Below are positions 1 to 6,849 of a stretch of DNA of 13,699 nt, piece after piece. Below the pieces are notes generated by a model. That model was given only the letters and a program-made list of their open reading frames with translations, made no database searches and was not told where the DNA came from. Every line of letters begins with the position of its first letter. The first letter of the stretch is position 1. Origin of the DNA: Acidobacteriota bacterium. GTDB taxonomy: Bacteria; Acidobacteriota; Vicinamibacteria; Vicinamibacterales; 2-12-FULL-66-21. Position numbers and translations under genes: made by a program. The stretch is taken from assembly GCA_013362195.1 (NCBI GenBank), contig JABFWM010000244.1, forward strand, positions 1 to 13,699. The letters are read 5' to 3'.

Positions 1-40
1 GGGCCCCTGCACCCCGCGCGCGGTGGGGGTCTGGCCGAGC

Positions 41-157
41 AGAACGGTGACAGTCACAGTTATTCGCAAAAACGGGAAAACCGGGACAGTCACAGTTTTC
101 CCACTAGTGGGAAAACTGTGACTGTCCCCGTTCTGAAAGTGTGACTGTCACCGTTCT
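41..157. repeat. Nested palindromic GTGACTGTCMCCGTTC repeat cluster
   Basis: Two nested inverted repeats are visible. The inner one, 83-128, is a perfect 46-bp palindrome centred on CCACTAGTGG. Its arms run from GGGACAGTCACAG to CTGTGACTGTCCC. The outer pair is 41-57 (AGAACGGTGACAGTCAC) with its exact reverse complement at 141-157. The same core recurs at about 3514-3718. The form resembles the REP/BIME-like elements that are mobilised in trans by REP-associated tyrosine transposases. That family link is inference, since no transposase lies in the window. The cluster could also act as a bidirectional transcription stop for the gene ending at 148. Confidence 0.85.
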
Positions 158-834
158 TGCCCCTTCGCCGGCGTGATCCGCAGGTTCGCGAAATCGCCGT
201 CGCTCATCGTTCCTACCCACAGGCCGACGGGCCCGCGCGTCAGCTGACCCAGCCTGCGGACTTCAAGCGTCGGCGTCGTTGCCGGTCCGACGAAAATCCG
301 GACCTTCTGGCCCGCCACGACGACTCGGAGCGGCACCCAGTCGGTGGGCACGATCGACGCGTCGACCGGATTCTCGAATTCTTCCGGGAACTCCTTCCGC
401 AGCCGCGGCCAGTCGTAGTCCGGCTGGGAGATGTACTGGACGGCGTGATCGTGGCGCACCGGATCCTGCGCGCGGAAGTTGAACGGCCGGAGATACACGG
501 CCTCGTAGGTGGTGTCGTCCTTCCGATGAAACGCGATTCCGAGGAAGCTGCGCTGCAGCAGGTCGCGGCCGCGCACCTCGACCTCGATCGTCCCTTCCGT
601 GAAATCAGACCCGTCGATCCAGACGACGCCGATGCCTTCGCGCTCGCTGACGTGGACCGCCCCCGGGCGGCCCTGCCCGTCGAGCTTCGTCACGTCGCGA
701 TTGACCGCCTTCAGCTTCCCGGCGGCAAGCCCCTCCGCGAGATCGATCCGTTGCGGCGCCTGCGCCGCGAGCAGGGGTCCGCCGAACAGGCACGCCAGGA
801 CGCCTGCGACAATGCGTGGTGGTGCAGCGTTCAT
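148..834 (-). CDS. Secreted DUF1080-like (3-keto-disaccharide hydrolase-like) protein
   Basis: The product is 228 residues with a Sec-type signal peptide (about residues 1-25: hydrophobic GVLACLFGGPLLAA, then AQA). The mature part is beta-rich, as in a concanavalin-A-like jelly roll. It carries DUF1080-style segments such as FLGIAFHRKDD, YEAVYLRPFNF, VQYISQPDYDW, a WVPLRVVV strand and GPVGLWVGTMSDGDFANLRI at the C-terminus. DUF1080 proteins are known as lectin-like glycosidases, some of which cleave 3-keto-glycosides. Activity here is inferred, because the sequence is shorter than many members and I cannot assign catalytic residues. The ATG at 834 is preceded by GGAGGA/GAGG-type Shine-Dalgarno sequence at 838-845. 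The last codons and the TGA stop lie in the palindromic repeat. The gene diverges from the isomerase-like gene at 921, which fits a shared sugar role. Confidence 0.65.
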   Translation of the reverse strand: MNAAPPRIVAGVLACLFGGPLLAAQAPQRIDLAEGLAAGKLKAVNRDVTKLDGQGRPGAVHVSEREGIGVVWIDGSDFTEGTIEVEVRGRDLLQRSFLGIAFHRKDDTTYEAVYLRPFNFRAQDPVRHDHAVQYISQPDYDWPRLRKEFPEEFENPVDASIVPTDWVPLRVVVAGQKVRIFVGPATTPTLEVRRLGQLTRGPVGLWVGTMSDGDFANLRITPAKGQER

Positions 835-855
835 CGGTCCTCCTCACCGTCATCA

Positions 856-865
856 TCCACGTGGA
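856..865. promoter_or_regulatory. Palindrome TCCACGTGGA in the 86-bp divergent intergenic region
   Basis: A perfect 10-bp palindrome with a central CG lies between the divergent genes starting at 834 (-) and 921 (+). It sits where a shared regulator could bind. Palindromes this short occur by chance in GC-rich DNA, so this is only a candidate operator. Confidence 0.25.
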
Positions 866-907
866 CCCTGGGAATCGGTTGCGCTATCGCTCTATACGTC
901 ACCGGAG

Positions 908-913
908 TAGAAT
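908..913 (+). promoter_or_regulatory. -10 hexamer TAGAAT, probably for a leaderless transcript
   Basis: TAGAAT matches TATAAT at 5 of 6 positions and ends 7 nt before the ATG at 921. There is no Shine-Dalgarno sequence before that ATG and no convincing -35 box. This spacing would put the transcription start at or next to the initiation codon. Confidence 0.5.
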
Positions 914-920
914 CCGCCGC

Positions 921-1805
921 ATGAATCTGACGAGACGCTCCTTTCTGTCTGCGGTGGGTGTATCGATCGCCGCGGCGCCATTGTCGGCGGCGCGTCCGCG
1001 GTTCGCGGCGCCGTTGCCCCACCCTCGAGGCGGCCGGCTCGGTCTCGAACTCTACAGCGTCCGCAACGAGCTGAAGAAGGATCTGGCCGGCACGCTCAAG
1101 ATGGTGCGCGAGTGGGGATTCGAAGACGTCGAACTGGCGGGGTTCCCGCCCATGTCCGCCGACGACACCGCGCGCGCGCTGCGCGCCGCCGGTCTGCGCG
1201 CGGTCAGCCAGTTCGTCGAGTACGACAAGTTCCGCGACGCGTTTCCGTCGGTCGCCAAAGACGCGAAGACGCTGGGGGTCGAAGAGCTGATTGTCGGATG
1301 GATTCCGCACGAGAAAGTCCTGACCGCCGAAGACGTCGACCGTGCGGTCCGCGACTTCAACACGTGGGGCGCCGCCGCGGCGCGCGAGCAGCTGCGCCTC
1401 GGCTACCACATTCACGGGTACGAGTTCGTTGGCGGCGCCGACGGCACGATGCTCGACAGACTGTTCAGGGGAACGGATCCGCAGCACGTGGACTTCGAGA
1501 TGGACGTGTTCTGGGTCGTCCGTGGCGGCGGCGATCCGGTCGCGCTGCTGACTCGCTACGGCAGGCGCATCCGGCTGGTGCACCTGAAAGACCTCTCGCG
1601 CAGCACGGAAACGGGCGTGACGACCGGAGCGGCGCCTGATGAAGCCAGCGTCACGCTTGGGACCGGCACGATTCGGTGGACGAAGGTGCTGGAGGCGGCG
1701 CAGCAGGCACAGGTGAAGTGGTACTTCCTGGAAGACGAGCACCCCGACGCGGTCAAACAGATCCCGCAGAGTCTCGACTATCTGCGCAAAACGGTGAAGA
1801 CCTAG
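921..1805 (+). CDS. Tat-exported sugar phosphate isomerase/epimerase-family protein
   Basis: The product is 294 residues. A twin-arginine signal (MNLTRRSFLSAVGV, then a hydrophobic stretch and an Ala-rich cleavage region near residue 24) sends it out of the cytoplasm. The rest is a xylose-isomerase-like TIM barrel (AP endonuclease 2 superfamily). It starts at LGLELYSVRNEL and has candidate metal-ligand segments HGYEF (about 165-169), FEMDVFWV (192-199, D195), VHLKD (220-224, H221) and FLEDEHP (269-275). These match the Glu/Asp/His layout of the family. The ATG at 921 is preferred over an in-frame start at 816 because it opens exactly on the Tat signal and follows a -10 hexamer. Relatives include 3-keto-sugar epimerases and eliminases; the substrate here is unknown. 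The stop overlaps the stop of the convergent GMC gene. Confidence 0.85.
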   Translation: MNLTRRSFLSAVGVSIAAAPLSAARPRFAAPLPHPRGGRLGLELYSVRNELKKDLAGTLKMVREWGFEDVELAGFPPMSADDTARALRAAGLRAVSQFVEYDKFRDAFPSVAKDAKTLGVEELIVGWIPHEKVLTAEDVDRAVRDFNTWGAAAAREQLRLGYHIHGYEFVGGADGTMLDRLFRGTDPQHVDFEMDVFWVVRGGGDPVALLTRYGRRIRLVHLKDLSRSTETGVTTGAAPDEASVTLGTGTIRWTKVLEAAQQAQVKWYFLEDEHPDAVKQIPQSLDYLRKTVKT

Positions 1806-3496
1806 ACCGAGCCGCGCTTCATCTCGTTCATGAGGTAGTCGCACGAGCGGACGGCAAGCGCCATGATCGTGAGCGTCGGGTTCTGGCACGCGCTCGACGT
1901 GAAGCCGGCGCCGTCCATGACGAAGAGATTGCGGATGTCGTGCGCCTGCTGAAACTGGTTCAGCACAGACGTTTTAGGACTGGTGCCCATCCGCGCGACT
2001 CCCACTTCGTGAATCCCCATCCCGGGCATCCGATCGACGACGGTCCATGGGCGGACGTTGCGTGCGCCGGCCGCCTCGAGCATCTCGGCCGCTGACGTCG
2101 CCATGTCGGCAATCATCGCGCGCTCGTTCTCCGTCCACGACATCGAGATGCGTAGCACCGGAATCCCGAACACATCGGCGACGTCCCTGTCGATCTCGAC
2201 GACGTTCTCGCGTCGCGGCAGGCATTCGCCAAAGCCGCCGAGATTGAGCGAGATCACCGGCTCCATCAGCGCCGTCTTGAACGCGTCTCCGAATCCGGGC
2301 GCGCTCCAGTTGAAGTCGGCGCCGCCCCACCCGCCCTGATACCCGTAGCCGCGCAGGAATTTCTTCGACTTCGGACCGTTCTTCGTGTTGCGGAAGCGGA
2401 TCACGTAGATGCCGTTCGGGCGACGCGGCCCGCCAAGCGACGGTTTCGCCTGCATGTCGGGGAACTCGCCGGTCGCGCCGCCGCCGTTCCTCACGTGATC
2501 CTGGAGGTACTGCCCGAGCACGCCGCTGGAGTTCGCGAGGCCGTTCGGAAAGCGGGGCGTGGCCGAGTTGAACAGGACGCGGACGGACTCGAGCGCCTGC
2601 GCGCAGAGCACGACCACGCGTCCCGTGACTTCGTGCATCTCCCGCGTGTTGCGATCGATGTAGAGGACGCCGCGCGCGCGCGGTGCGTCGGCGTCCATCA
2701 GCACCTGATAGACCATCGCGTCGGGGATGTGCGTGCAGTTTCCCGTCGCCAGCGCGTCCGCCATCGTCGTGAACGCGGCGTTGAAATAGGCGCGCGACAC
2801 GCAGCCGCGTTCGCAAGGCCCGCAGTAATGACACGCGCCGCGACCGTTGTGCGGACGCGTCAGGTTCGCGGTGCGGCCGATCGTCACGGTGCGGCCGAAC
2901 TTCTGCTTGACTGCATGACGCAGGCGCACCTCGGGGCATGTGAACGGCATCGGCGGGAGGAACCTGCCGTCCGGCAACTCGTACACGCCTTCCGCGAGGC
3001 CGCTGATCCCCGCGTATTCCTCGACGATGTCGTAGTAGGGCGCCAGGTCGGCGTAGCCGAGCGGCCAGTCGATGCCGTGGCCATCGATGGAGGCCGCCTT
3101 GAAGTCGAGGTCGCTGAAGCGATAGCTCTGACGCGCCCACACGTTGGTGCGGCCGCCCATGATGCGCATCCGCCCCTGCCAGCTGAATGGCTTGTTCGCG
3201 GGGGTCGTGTAGGGCTCGTCGAGATCGTTCGCGAACCAGTCGTAGTTGTGCTCGGTGCAGGCGTAGCACTCGGTCTGGCGCGGCCGGGTCTTGCGAATCA
3301 GGTCGGGGGCGCGGTTGCGAAACTTCAGCTCGTAGTCGGGGCGATGCTCGCGGAAGTCGGCGGCGGTGTGCTTGCGGCCGGCATCGACGACGGCGACCTT
3401 GAGCCCGGCTTCAGCGAGACGCTTGGCGGCCCAGCCGCCGGACGCGCCGGATCCGACGACGACGACATCGAACGGGGGGAGCGTGCGCGCCTGCAT
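1802..3496 (-). CDS. GMC-family FAD oxidoreductase, gluconate/glucoside dehydrogenase large-subunit type
   Basis: The product is 564 residues. An N-terminal Rossmann FAD-binding motif GSGASG (15-20) is followed by GGRTNVW (114-120), a GMC signature region. The C-terminus has the catalytic pair region H496 (GIHEVG) and N539 (CQNPTLT), as in GMC enzymes. Four cysteines at about 222, 225, 228 and 232 (CHYCGPCERGC) resemble the cysteine cluster of three-subunit FAD-dependent sugar dehydrogenases, where an Fe-S cluster passes electrons to a cytochrome. There is no signal peptide. Export would need the Tat-tagged small subunit at 3784-4404, as known for bacterial FAD-glucose dehydrogenases. An in-frame GTG at 3524-3526 is possible but lies inside a repeat. 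The ATG at 3496 has GAGGG 9 nt upstream (3506-3510), so I chose it. Likely substrates are sugars, glycosides or polyols. Confidence 0.88.
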   Translation of the reverse strand: MQARTLPPFDVVVVGSGASGGWAAKRLAEAGLKVAVVDAGRKHTAADFREHRPDYELKFRNRAPDLIRKTRPRQTECYACTEHNYDWFANDLDEPYTTPANKPFSWQGRMRIMGGRTNVWARQSYRFSDLDFKAASIDGHGIDWPLGYADLAPYYDIVEEYAGISGLAEGVYELPDGRFLPPMPFTCPEVRLRHAVKQKFGRTVTIGRTANLTRPHNGRGACHYCGPCERGCVSRAYFNAAFTTMADALATGNCTHIPDAMVYQVLMDADAPRARGVLYIDRNTREMHEVTGRVVVLCAQALESVRVLFNSATPRFPNGLANSSGVLGQYLQDHVRNGGGATGEFPDMQAKPSLGGPRRPNGIYVIRFRNTKNGPKSKKFLRGYGYQGGWGGADFNWSAPGFGDAFKTALMEPVISLNLGGFGECLPRRENVVEIDRDVADVFGIPVLRISMSWTENERAMIADMATSAAEMLEAAGARNVRPWTVVDRMPGMGIHEVGVARMGTSPKTSVLNQFQQAHDIRNLFVMDGAGFTSSACQNPTLTIMALAVRSCDYLMNEMKRGSV

Positions 3497-3513
3497 GTGC
3501 GTCAGCCCTCGCT

Positions 3514-3718
3514 GGAACGGGGACACTCACACTTTTCCCAGAAGCGAACAGTGCGGGGCGTCGAAAGTGTGACTGTCACCGTTTCTGGCGCCGCCGATGG
3601 TCCGGTTCGAGAACTGTGACTGTCACGGTTTCCGCCGTTATCGCCCGGTCAGAACTGTGACTGTCACGGTTTCTGGCGCCGTTATGGCCCGGTTCCAGAA
3701 GTGTGACTGTCCCCGTTC
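3514..3718. repeat. Array of GTGACTGTCMCCG palindromic motif copies
   Basis: The core GTGACTGT begins at 3569, 3616, 3657 and 3703, so the spacing is 47, 41 and 46 bp. The linkers are related (TTTCTGGCGCCG..ATGG and TTCCGCCGTTATCGCCCGGT). A fifth, inverted copy (GAACGGGGACACTCACAC) lies at 3515-3532, next to the GMC gene start. The motif is the same as in the nested palindrome at 41-157. The array fills most of the 287-bp gap between the GMC gene and its presumed partner, so their promoters must lie in or beside it. Confidence 0.8.
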
Positions 3719-3765
3719 CGACCGCGCCACCGTACCAGACGCCTGGATCGGCGTCAAACGGGCCG

Positions 3766-3774
3766 TGCTAGACT
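3766..3774 (+). promoter_or_regulatory. Extended -10 element TGCTAGACT, likely leaderless
   Basis: TG, one base, then TAGACT (3769-3774) forms an extended -10 element ending 9 nt before the ATG at 3784. No Shine-Dalgarno sequence or clear -35 is visible. Placement fits transcription starting at about the initiation codon. Confidence 0.45.
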
Positions 3775-3783
3775 GCGCCGTCG

Positions 3784-4404
3784 ATGCGCGATCACCTGCA
3801 GAATCCCGGGCGACGCGAGGTCATCCGCCGCCTGGCCCTCGGCGCCGGCGGCCTCGTCACGCTGCCCTTCGTCGGCGCGGCGCATCCCATTCAGCACCAC
3901 CTCCGCGACGCGGACGCACTCGCCCTCGCCGACGCCCGATCGCAGACGGCGGAGTACACGCCGGCCTTTCTCACCGCGCACCAGCTCGAAACGCTGCGCC
4001 TCCTCGGCGAGCGGATCCTGCCCGGATCGAGCAAGGCGAACTCCGCGGAATTCATCGATCAACTGCTGACCGTTGCGGCCGACGCCGAGCAGCGCGCCTT
4101 CCTTCGCGCGATGAGCGCGTTCGAACAGCTCGCCCTGACGCGCTTCAACGTGCCCTGGAAACACCTCACCGGCGACCAGCAGGACGAGCTGCTGACGCGC
4201 GCGTCGACCGAGAAGCCGGGCGCCGCGGCCCGCGGCGCGGCCGCTCCCGCCCGCATCACGATCCGCGATCAGTTCGAGCAGCTGAAAGGCTGGATCGTCG
4301 GCGCCTATTACTCGTCAGAGATCGGGATGCGCGAGCTCGGATGGACCGGCAACGTGTTCTTCTCCGAGTTCCCCGGGTGCACGCACGCCGACGGACATCA
4401 CTAG
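3784..4404 (+). CDS. Gluconate 2-dehydrogenase subunit 3-family protein, Tat-exported small subunit
   Basis: The product is 206 residues. A twin-arginine segment, RREVIRR (10-16), is followed by the hydrophobic LALGAGGLVTLPFVGAAH, giving a Tat signal ending near residue 33. The body contains FLTAHQLETLRLLGERILPGS and the C-terminal SSEIGMRELGWTGNVFFSEF plus PGCTH, typical of the gluconate_2-dh3 family. In related FAD-dependent dehydrogenases this subunit is needed for maturation and Tat export of the flavoprotein. The divergent GMC gene, which lacks a signal, is the obvious partner. A loop around residues 143-157 is Ala/Arg/Pro-rich (PGAAARGAAAPAR). The haem-bearing electron acceptor subunit is not next to it; the cytochrome could be encoded elsewhere. 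Confidence 0.87.
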   Translation: MRDHLQNPGRREVIRRLALGAGGLVTLPFVGAAHPIQHHLRDADALALADARSQTAEYTPAFLTAHQLETLRLLGERILPGSSKANSAEFIDQLLTVAADAEQRAFLRAMSAFEQLALTRFNVPWKHLTGDQQDELLTRASTEKPGAAARGAAAPARITIRDQFEQLKGWIVGAYYSSEIGMRELGWTGNVFFSEFPGCTHADGHH

Positions 4405-4446
4405 CCGACAAGCCACAGGTGCACGGACGGAGATGCGGCAACCACA

Positions 4447-6519
4447 TCACGGCAGCGCGAACGCGACGTAGCTGCCGCCTGACGGCGCACCCCACTTCCC
4501 GCCGCCCGCCGCAATCACGACGAACTGCTTCCCGTTCACCTCGTACACCGCGGGCGTCGCATTGCCGGCCGCCGGCAGCGTCGTCTCCCACAGCAGCTTG
4601 CCGGTGCGCGCATCGAACGCGCGAAACTTCTTGTCGTAATTCGTCGCGCCAATGAACACCAGGCCGCTCGCCGTCACCACCGGGCCGCCGTAATTCTCGC
4701 TGCCGGTGTTGGTCAGTCCGGATCCCGGCACTTCGCCCAGCGGCACCTGCCAGGCGATCGCCGCGCGGTTCATGTCGATCGCCGTGAGCGTGCCCCAGGG
4801 CGGCGTAATGGCGGGAAAGCCGTCGGGATCGGTGAAGCGGATGTAGCCGTCGAGCGTGAACCGGACGTCGTACGGCGTGGGCTTATCGCCGCGCACCTCG
4901 GACGATCGTCCCGTGAGCACGTAATCGACGATCGCGCGGCGCAGGGCCGGGTGCAGCTCCGGATGGCCCGGCATCCGCCCCGCGCCGCTGCGGACGACGC
5001 TCTCGATCTCGTCGATGTTGCGCCGCGTGCCGACGTCGGTCAGCGACGGAAATTCCGGCGGGTTGCCGCGCAGGTCGGGACGATGGCACGCCGCGCAGTA
5101 GCGATCGTACAGCTCCTTCCCGTTCGTGGTTTCACCGTCGGGCATCTTGCGCTCGGCGAGCTTCACCTTCCACGCCATCTCGTTGGCATTGACGTAGAGA
5201 AACCCCGACGTCGGATCGAACGCGGTGCCGCCCCATTCGCCTCCGCCATCCATGCCCGGGAACAGGATCGTGCCCTGCGTGCTCGGCGGATCGAATTCGC
5301 CCCGCTTGCGCAGTTTTTCCCATTCCGCGCGGACCGCCTTTTCGGCTTCGGGGGTGCGCTTCGTGATCAGATCTTCGGTGAACCGCTGTCGCGTGTAGGG
5401 CGGCGGCAACGTCGGCAAGACCTGCGCCGTGGACACGCGCTCCCCTTCCACGTCCGACGCCGGCGCCTTGATCTGCTCCATCGGAAACAGCGGCTGCCCG
5501 GTGTCGCGGTCGAGCACGTAGAGGCGGCCGTTCTTCGCGGTCTGCGCGACGACATCACGGTCGCGCCCGTCATGGCGGATGGTGATGAGCGACGGCGCCG
5601 CCGGGAAGTCGCGGTCCCACACGTCGTGCTTCACGCCTTGAAAGTGCCAGACCCGCTCGCCGGTGTCGGCGCGCAGGCAGAGCACGGTGTTGGCGAACAG
5701 ATTGTCGCCGTGGCGGTTGGCGCCGTAGAAGTCGTAAGCGGCCGACCCTGTGGCCGCATAGACGTAGCCGCGCCGCTCGTCGAGCGCGAGGCCCGACCAC
5801 GCATTGGCGCCACCGCTGTATTTCCACGCGTCCGGCGGCCAGGTGTCGTAGCCGAACTCTCCGGGATGCGGGATGGTGTGAAAGGCCCATTTCCGCTGGC
5901 CGGTGTTGACGTCGTAGGCGCGGATGTCACCCGGCGCCGAGGGCAGTCCTTCCGGGACGATTGAGCCGACGATCAGCAGGTCGCCATAGAACACGCCTGG
6001 CGTGTTGACGCCCACACTCAGCGCCCGCGGGTCCCGACCCTCGAAGCCGTCGCGCAGATCGATCCGGCCCTCCTGCCCGAAGCTGGCGACCGGCTTTCCC
6101 GTCTTCGCATCCAGCGCGTAGAGCCAGTGGCGCGACGCGAAGTAGATCCGCCGCTCGTCGCCGCGTTCCCGGTACATCAAGCCGCGGATGCGGGTCCGGG
6201 TCAGCGTCTTCTGATCCTGGTTGGTGTCGAAGCTCCAGATCTCCTTGCCGGTCGCCGCGTCGAGCGCGAACACGCGCAGCTTGGGCGACGTCGCGTACAA
6301 CACTCCGTGCGCGACGACCGGCTGGCACTGCATCTCGGATCCGTCGAACGCGTCCCGGGTGTCATAGGTCCACGCCGCGCGCAACGACCGCACGTTGGCC
6401 GGCGTGATCTGCGTCAGGGGAGAATAGCGATGCTGATCGGGACCGCCCCCGTAATGCGGCCAGTCCGGCGGGGCGGCCATCAGCGACGCCAAAAACAGCA
6501 GCAGCAGAGCGACACGCAT
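4447..6519 (-). CDS. PQQ-dependent dehydrogenase (quinoprotein) with internal cytochrome c domain
   Basis: The product is 690 residues with a Sec signal peptide (MRVALLLLFLASLMAA). The mature protein begins WPHYGGGPDQHRYSPLTQI, the usual opening of glucose/alcohol quinoprotein propellers. Beta-propeller repeats with LDAATGKEIWSF-type motifs cover about residues 40-450 and 550-690. HDVWDRDFPAAP (298-309) and AGGGKWG (671-677) match glucose-dehydrogenase-like segments. A single haem c site, CAACH (475-479), with a candidate axial Met in GRMPGHPEL (M516), lies in a domain of about 90 residues inserted before the last blades. The enzyme should oxidise a sugar or alcohol in the periplasm and pass electrons from PQQ to its own haem. 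GAGGA lies 9 nt upstream of the ATG. No PQQ biosynthesis gene is in the window. Substrate specificity cannot be read from the sequence. Confidence 0.9.
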   Translation of the reverse strand: MRVALLLLFLASLMAAPPDWPHYGGGPDQHRYSPLTQITPANVRSLRAAWTYDTRDAFDGSEMQCQPVVAHGVLYATSPKLRVFALDAATGKEIWSFDTNQDQKTLTRTRIRGLMYRERGDERRIYFASRHWLYALDAKTGKPVASFGQEGRIDLRDGFEGRDPRALSVGVNTPGVFYGDLLIVGSIVPEGLPSAPGDIRAYDVNTGQRKWAFHTIPHPGEFGYDTWPPDAWKYSGGANAWSGLALDERRGYVYAATGSAAYDFYGANRHGDNLFANTVLCLRADTGERVWHFQGVKHDVWDRDFPAAPSLITIRHDGRDRDVVAQTAKNGRLYVLDRDTGQPLFPMEQIKAPASDVEGERVSTAQVLPTLPPPYTRQRFTEDLITKRTPEAEKAVRAEWEKLRKRGEFDPPSTQGTILFPGMDGGGEWGGTAFDPTSGFLYVNANEMAWKVKLAERKMPDGETTNGKELYDRYCAACHRPDLRGNPPEFPSLTDVGTRRNIDEIESVVRSGAGRMPGHPELHPALRRAIVDYVLTGRSSEVRGDKPTPYDVRFTLDGYIRFTDPDGFPAITPPWGTLTAIDMNRAAIAWQVPLGEVPGSGLTNTGSENYGGPVVTASGLVFIGATNYDKKFRAFDARTGKLLWETTLPAAGNATPAVYEVNGKQFVVIAAGGGKWGAPSGGSYVAFALP

Positions 6520-6849
6520 CGTCAGCAGTCCTCTTCAATGGGGTGGATGGGCGCGCGGCGCAGGGGAATCAACGCGGCTCCGGACTGGCGCGGCGGACCG
6601 CCCGGCGCTGTCCGGTGCCCGCGCTCGACTCCGGGTGAACGGATCGGTCAAATCGCGCAAAGGCTACCGCATCCGCGGCTCCGTTTCCAAGCAGCAACAC
6701 CGCACGATCCGGGCGCGCTGTCGCAACCGATCAGCTCGGCACGCTCGATGCGAGCGGGGCGCACGGGCACCCGCCGCCGCCACACTGCGCTGGCCTACAA
6801 TCACCTTCATCGTCCCTGCGCCACGGTCAGGGTCTCATCGATATCGCGC
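6520..6849. other. 330-bp divergent intergenic region, no gene seen
   Basis: This stretch lies between the divergent starts of the quinoprotein (6519, -) and the polymerase (6850, +). It holds the quinoprotein Shine-Dalgarno sequence (6529-6533). It also holds a TACAAT hexamer at 6796-6801 that could be a -10 for the polymerase gene, but no matching -35 box is visible. Reading frames through it are open only because of GC-rich composition. I see no RNA gene or strong hairpin. Confidence 0.5.

Noticed and set aside
1..40. CCCCTGCACCCCG (5-17) matching the reverse strand of the 82-bp array units
   Set aside because: The shared 13 bases are not extended on either side, and the match is low-complexity GC sequence. 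It may be chance or a tiny remnant, so I do not call a repeat copy.
831..1889. Long minus-strand open frame opposite the isomerase-like gene
   Set aside because: It is antisense to a gene with clear Tat signal and TIM-barrel motifs, has Arg/Ala-rich composition without any domain, and is explained by GC-rich codon bias.
2495..3619. Long plus-strand open frame opposite the GMC gene, extending into the repeat array
   Set aside because: It mirrors the GMC coding sequence, shows no recognisable motif, and its last part is translated repeat sequence.
4405..4446. Terminator between the convergent small-subunit and quinoprotein genes
   Set aside because: The 42-bp gap has no convincing stem followed by a T-run on either strand.
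6127..6849. N-terminal extension of the polymerase frame upstream of 6850
   Set aside because: The upstream codons run antisense through the quinoprotein gene and the intergenic region. Family homology starts a few residues after the ATG at 6850.
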